A stretch of 64,000 nucleotides of DNA, from NCBI GenBank assembly GCA_913061235.1, contig CAJXTB010000012.1:1-64000 (forward strand), given 5' to 3'. The position numbers and the translations under genes were made by a program. This DNA is from an uncultured Pseudomonadota bacterium. GTDB lineage: Bacteria > Myxococcota_A > UBA796 > GCA-2862545. A model generated the notes under the pieces. That model was not told where the DNA came from. It made no database searches and saw only the letters and a program-made list of their open reading frames with translations. Each line of letters begins with the position of its first letter. Positions within the stretch are counted from its first letter, which is position 1. Positions 60,225 to 64,000 of the stretch are shown here, piece by piece.

Positions 60225-61094
60225 CTAGTACGGTAGCAACTGTACGCTGACCTTGAGGAAGTACCGCTTGCGGCGGTCGTCGCAGCGGACCTCGCCGGTG
60301 AACAGGCCGGTCTCGGCGCGCCGGAGGACTTCGGTGCTCGTACAGCGTAGACCCACGATGTCCTCGCGCTCGGCGTAGTAGGCGTCTGCGGGGTCGATCG
60401 CTAGGATGCGGAGTCGCTGGCCTCGTGGAATTCGGGGACCGTCAAAGGCCACCGGTGCATCCATGGAGAGGTCGGCGACGACCGGTGCGGAGACTCGTGG
60501 GTCCGTGCGTGCTGAGGCCGTTCTGCCCGACGCCATGAAGAGGTCGTCGTTCTGCCATAGGGCGCCGCGGGCCAAGTCAATGTCGATGCCATCATCGGTG
60601 GTCAACACACCACTCATCCAGCACCCACCGCGCGGTGTGTGGTCGGAGATGGTGCCGGTCAGACCGATCAGACGGTTCCACTCGGGGTACCGCGGGTCTT
60701 CTCGGTGAACGGAGACGAGCTTGACGCGGGTTCCGTCGGGAAGCGGTGCGGACGACGCGTACGACTCGGGCGGGCAGGGGAGAACGCCGGTTGTGGTGGC
60801 GGTCCGTGAGGCATCGGCCACAGCTACCTTGTAGAAGTAGCGTTCCTCGCCGTTGGCTTCGCGGAAGCTGCCTGTGTACCAGCAGGACTCAGAGGTCCAC
60901 GGCTCTGTCGTGACGCCGACCCGGCCTACGACAGCACTCGGGTTGGCACTGTAGGCATCGTCGGGGTGTAGGCCGAGAACCCGAACGCGAGAGCTTCGCG
61001 GAATGCGTTCGCCGTTCTTGGCTCCGGTTGGGCAGCTGTCTTGGGCAAAGGCGGAGCCAGAGAGAGCAACGAGGGAGAGGAGGAGAGAGGTCAT
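60225..61094 (-). CDS. secreted protein with three internal repeats
   Basis: 289 residues. Signal peptide MTSLLLSLVALSGSAFA. Three related repeats begin with RIPRSSRVRVLGLHPDDAYS (about 30), PLPDGTRVKLVSVHREDPRY (about 117) and RIPRGQRLRILAIDPADAYY (about 222). Each continues through VGRVG- or IGLTG-type turns to a strand ending in a Tyr/Phe-rich edge. The pattern suggests tandem SH3-like barrels, with Cys pairs in each. Function unknown. Its start overlaps the stop of the peptidase-like gene (ATGA), so they are co-translated. Confidence 0.75.
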   Translation of the reverse strand: MTSLLLSLVALSGSAFAQDSCPTGAKNGERIPRSSRVRVLGLHPDDAYSANPSAVVGRVGVTTEPWTSESCWYTGSFREANGEERYFYKVAVADASRTATTTGVLPCPPESYASSAPLPDGTRVKLVSVHREDPRYPEWNRLIGLTGTISDHTPRGGCWMSGVLTTDDGIDIDLARGALWQNDDLFMASGRTASARTDPRVSAPVVADLSMDAPVAFDGPRIPRGQRLRILAIDPADAYYAEREDIVGLRCTSTEVLRRAETGLFTGEVRCDDRRKRYFLKVSVQLLPY

Positions 61095-62167
61095 GGGGTC
61101 TCCAGCAGAGCGGCGAGGGCTTGTCGGACAATGCCGATGCCCTGTTCTACACAGTCACGACGCCAACCCCCGTCAATAGGTGCAAATGCCTGCATCATTC
61201 TGTTGGACGCTGCGCGCGAAGCGGCAGAACCAGGTTTTCCCCAGTGATGGGCGCGGTTTTCGGAGCGCAATGCCTCGACAATCTGGACGACATTCCGGGT
61301 ACCGAACTCTGCGGTGAGCTCGTCGTATCGGGCGTCCGGGAACCGCTCAGCAAGCCAGGTGCCCAGGCCACCGCGAATGGTGTACGACGTCGCTGCTGGG
61401 TCCCACGCCTCCACGACGTCGTTGCCGAACCAGCGTTTGACATCGTCAACAGCGGGGTCGTTGGCTTCCCGGTTGACGAACAACTTGTAGGTCGCCCGTG
61501 GTCCAAGGCCCGTGTGAAAGTCGATGTGAACGACTTGTTCGGCGTCTCCGAGCCAGGTGGGCAGGTGTTCGTCGAGCAACTCTTGGGTCTTGCTTGGGGC
61601 GTGGCCGCCGAAGAACAAGCCCTTCGGGAACTCGTATTGCCCAACAGGCAGGGTCTCTTTGAGCGAGCCCAATCCATGGCGAGCAATGAGCCACAAGGCC
61701 CGCGGGAAGGTGGTCCACGGAGCGCGCGGCGGGCTCTTTGGGTTGAAGAAGCTGTCGAGGTCCGCATACATGGGCGGTGAGCCGGTGAACGACTCTCCCT
61801 TGCCGAGGAAGTTGCGGTTGAGGTCGACGTTGTCCTCATTGACCCTGCGTAGGTGCGCGAATCCGTACGGATTGAGCGCGTGCAAGAAGACGATGGCCAC
61901 GTCCTCGGGCAGTTCTTGCTCTGCCATGTGCCCGGCGAGAAAAGTCTGCTGAATGGCGCTGCCCAAGTAGCCTTCAATGCCATGCAATCCGCTACTGACC
62001 ACGAGAACGCGCTTTGCGTTCTTTGGGCCTCGCCAGACGACGTCGATGGTCAGATCGTCCAAGCCAAGCGCAAGTGCCTGCTGTTCCCAGCGTGCATGCT
62101 CAGCCGCTGTGCGGATTCGCTGGCGGGCTGTGGCGTAGTCTGGGGAGAATGCCAATGCGTGGTCCAT
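61091..62167 (-). CDS. DUF2817 / M14-like zinc peptidase-related protein
   Basis: 358 residues from ATG 62167, chosen because GGAGG lies 7 bases upstream; a longer frame extends 171 bases. Matches the DUF2817 branch of M14 carboxypeptidases: VVSSGLHGIEGYLGSAIQ (zinc His and Glu), ALNPYGFAHLRRVNEDNVDL and NRNF, HIDFHTGLGP (third ligand) and YDELTAEFGT with the likely catalytic Glu. Substrate unknown. No signal peptide is seen, so it may act in the cytoplasm. It is divergent from hpt. Confidence 0.87.
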   Translation of the reverse strand: MDHALAFSPDYATARQRIRTAAEHARWEQQALALGLDDLTIDVVWRGPKNAKRVLVVSSGLHGIEGYLGSAIQQTFLAGHMAEQELPEDVAIVFLHALNPYGFAHLRRVNEDNVDLNRNFLGKGESFTGSPPMYADLDSFFNPKSPPRAPWTTFPRALWLIARHGLGSLKETLPVGQYEFPKGLFFGGHAPSKTQELLDEHLPTWLGDAEQVVHIDFHTGLGPRATYKLFVNREANDPAVDDVKRWFGNDVVEAWDPAATSYTIRGGLGTWLAERFPDARYDELTAEFGTRNVVQIVEALRSENRAHHWGKPGSAASRAASNRMMQAFAPIDGGWRRDCVEQGIGIVRQALAALLETP

Positions 62168-62399
62168 GACGGGGCCTCCGAGGGGCCGCCATAACGGCGC
62201 TGTGGGAAACAGGGGCGAGCACTGTTGTTGTCCTGGAACTCGATGCCGTGCCACGTCGAGTTCCGTCCGCGACCGTCTGGTAGTAGTCAGGTACAACGTC
62301 GGCAGTCTGCGACGTCCCTGAACCGAGCCTATCGCCAATTTCTTCGATCAACCCCGCGGGTCAATCCGGTTATGGACCGCCCTCCGCGTGGAGTCCCCT

Positions 62400-62921
62400 G
62401 TGCCGAAGACACCTGCCCTTCTTGATGAGACCACACTTCAAACCCGAATCGCCGAGCTAGGCAAAGAGATTCGCGAGGTTTACGGCGAAGATACGCCTAT
62501 TACCTGTATTGGTGTGCTGAAGGGATCCATCATCTTCCTGTCGGACTTGGTCCGCTGCATCGATGGTCCGGTTGAGCTCGAGTTCTTGGGGGTCAGTAGC
62601 TACCGTGGGACTGAGTCCACCGGTGAGGTCCGAATCACCCACGATCTGCACAACTCAATTGCTGGAAAGCACGTCTTGGTTGTCGAAGACATCGTCGATA
62701 CTGGTCTGACGCTCTCCTACCTGCGCGACATGCTGGAAGTACGGGAACCCGCGAGTCTGCGTGTAGTCGCACTTCTCGACAAGCCGTCACGCCGAACCTC
62801 TCCAGTTCAGGTAGAGTTCATCGGCTTCGAGATTCCAGACGCTTTCGTTGTAGGCTACGGCCTGGACCTTGATGAACGGTACCGGAACTTGCCCTACGTC
62901 GGCATCTACCAAGGGGATTGA
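62400..62921 (+). CDS. hpt: hypoxanthine phosphoribosyltransferase
   Basis: 173 residues from GTG 62400, chosen over GTG 62388 because GGAG sits 6 bases before it. Converts hypoxanthine or guanine plus PRPP to IMP or GMP. The PRPP loop is HVLVVEDIVDTGLTLSYL, the diphosphate loop is GVLKGSIIFLSDL, and the purine-contact segment is FEIPDAFVVGYGLDLDERYR. Length is normal. It directly abuts the FAD oxidoreductase gene. Confidence 0.95.
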   Translation: MPKTPALLDETTLQTRIAELGKEIREVYGEDTPITCIGVLKGSIIFLSDLVRCIDGPVELEFLGVSSYRGTESTGEVRITHDLHNSIAGKHVLVVEDIVDTGLTLSYLRDMLEVREPASLRVVALLDKPSRRTSPVQVEFIGFEIPDAFVVGYGLDLDERYRNLPYVGIYQGD

Positions 62922-64000
62922 TTGAACGCTGCCGAGCCCGATGAGGTGATCATTGTCGGCGCTTCCCTTGTAGGGTTGTGTGCGGCATGGCAGCTTCGCA
63001 AACTGGGCGTCGAGCGCATCACTGTGCTCGAAAAGCGCAGGTTCGGCCACCGAAAAGGCGCCGGTCACGGTCGCTCACGCGCAGTGTCGTGCGCTGGTTT
63101 CGATGAGCCACTGCTAGGTCTGTTGCTGCTCGCACGGGAGCAAGGCTGGCCCGAACTGCAAGCTGCACTCGGCAAGCAGGTGTTTACCGCTGCCTCTGGA
63201 CTCGTTGTCGGGCCTCTGACAGATGCCTTCACCAAGCGCGCAACCGCGTTCTTCGGCATGCCGGACTTGGTCAAGCCTATCCCTCTCGCGAAGGCCCGAT
63301 CCGACTGGCCGTCGCTAACGCTGGAAGCGGGTACGGGAACTGCGACCGACGCCTCAGCGATGCTGATTGCGGCCGAAGTCGCCACCGATGCTCTGATGGT
63401 GTGGCTGCAGAACAATGGTGTGCAACTTGTGCCCAATACCGAAGTGACCTCGCTTCACTCCACGGCGGATGGGCTGTGGCTCGAGACGAATCGCGGACGC
63501 TTCATGTCGGAGCGCGTCATCTGTACGGCCGGCTTCGGTACCAAGACCTTGTTTGAGCGGTCTGAATCTCGCGTCAAGAGCCGCAAGGTGGTGTCCGCCT
63601 TCTTTGAAGTGGACGCCCCCGAAGCCATGTGGCGGGTTGGAAAGTTCCCGGTTGTACGTGGACTCGGTGAGGATGGACAACCCGAATGGACCGTGGCGCC
63701 TGAGTTCGCGGACCGCGGCATTAAGGTCACCCGACACTCACGCGAAGGCGGTTTGGAAGACGACTACGGCTTGGGTGCCATGCGTGCTTGGTTCCAAGAT
63801 ATGCTCGGGGTGCGCATCACACAGCAGCTGGGCCGTGAGGTTCGCCGCGTGGTGCACATTGGTGACCGTCCGCTCATTGCGGACACCCACCACGACGACC
63901 CACGCATTGTGTTTGCTGCTGGCTTCAATGGCCAAGAAGTTGCGGTTGCCCCTACCTTAGGCAAGGCACTCGCGGAGCTTGTCCTCGACGGACGTAGTGG
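62922..64000 (+). CDS. FAD-dependent oxidoreductase, DAO type (3' end outside window)
   Basis: 359 codons are open from TTG 62922, directly after the hpt stop, to the window edge without a stop. The dinucleotide-binding fold is EVIIVGASLVGLCAAWQLRK, followed by RITVLEKRRFGHRKGAGHGR, with SRAVSCAGFDEP and a later RFMSERVICTAGFGTKTLFE. The order matches D-amino-acid oxidase or sarcosine-oxidase-like proteins, many of which bind FAD covalently. A C-terminal GFNGQEVAVAPTLGKALAEL closes the FAD site, so only a few residues are probably missing. The substrate cannot be told. Confidence 0.87.
   Translation, partial: MNAAEPDEVIIVGASLVGLCAAWQLRKLGVERITVLEKRRFGHRKGAGHGRSRAVSCAGFDEPLLGLLLLAREQGWPELQAALGKQVFTAASGLVVGPLTDAFTKRATAFFGMPDLVKPIPLAKARSDWPSLTLEAGTGTATDASAMLIAAEVATDALMVWLQNNGVQLVPNTEVTSLHSTADGLWLETNRGRFMSERVICTAGFGTKTLFERSESRVKSRKVVSAFFEVDAPEAMWRVGKFPVVRGLGEDGQPEWTVAPEFADRGIKVTRHSREGGLEDDYGLGAMRAWFQDMLGVRITQQLGREVRRVVHIGDRPLIADTHHDDPRIVFAAGFNGQEVAVAPTLGKALAELVLDGRS

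Overview
This is a 64 kb stretch of GC-rich bacterial chromosome, dense with genes. The first 50 bases are not biological. They match an Illumina Nextera P7/i7/Read-2 adapter, so position 1 is an untrimmed contig end, and the first gene (a Ser/Thr protein kinase) is cut there. The last gene, an FAD oxidoreductase, runs off the right edge. The content suggests a Myxococcota-like (former Deltaproteobacteria) Gram-negative. It has several eukaryote-like Ser/Thr kinases, sigma-54 activators including one with an FHA domain, many lipoproteins with acidic Asp/Thr-rich linkers, TPR proteins, an RpoH-type sigma factor and a caspase. No rRNA or marker with a firm taxonomic signal is present, so this is an inference.

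Layout. 51-5378 (minus) is one tightly overlapping operon: an unknown protein, a DnaC-like loader, an unknown protein, methylmalonyl-CoA epimerase, NagZ, a secreted protein and a kinase. 5452-6654 encodes an outer-membrane barrel-like protein. 6877-8591 has a TPR protein and a small conserved protein, followed by a gene-poor stretch with a strong hairpin. 8970-15315 (minus) is a six-gene operon: a winged-helix protein, gamma-glutamylcyclotransferase-like, two sigma-54 activators (the second with FHA), a coiled-coil protein and an acidic TPR protein. A divergent ATPase-like gene without a P-loop follows, then an IMPase-rpoH operon, whose IMPase appears to start at AUC, and a membrane pseudokinase.

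19886-27267 is the proteostasis core: tRNA-His, -Lys, -Leu, then tig, clpP, clpX, lon, hup, tRNA-Val, -Asp. Next come a cytochrome c, uppP, tRNA-Trp, a large hydrolase-like lipoprotein, a duplicated small lipoprotein, a crotonase, an FMN glutamate-synthase-like protein, tryptophan 2,3-dioxygenase, a sugar-phosphate transferase, an ATP-grasp peptide-ligase-like protein and FtsH. 41273-43255 holds two tandem paralogous lipoproteins. They are followed by nth, a TPR lipoprotein, a UbiD-family decarboxylase, a lipase-kinase operon whose kinase ends in a sulfatase-modifying-factor-like domain, a DUF938 methyltransferase and a CAP-domain lipoprotein.

52727-57908 is the most system-like block. Three consecutive exported proteins sit in one operon: an LPP20-like protein, an LPP20/DUF4384-like protein, and a caspase with an EF-hand-like loop and three beta-sandwich repeats. 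The window closes with guanine deaminase, a universal stress protein, a TlpA-type thioredoxin, a three-repeat secreted protein, a DUF2817 peptidase-like protein, hypoxanthine phosphoribosyltransferase and the partial FAD oxidoreductase. No CRISPR array, insertion sequence or prophage was seen.
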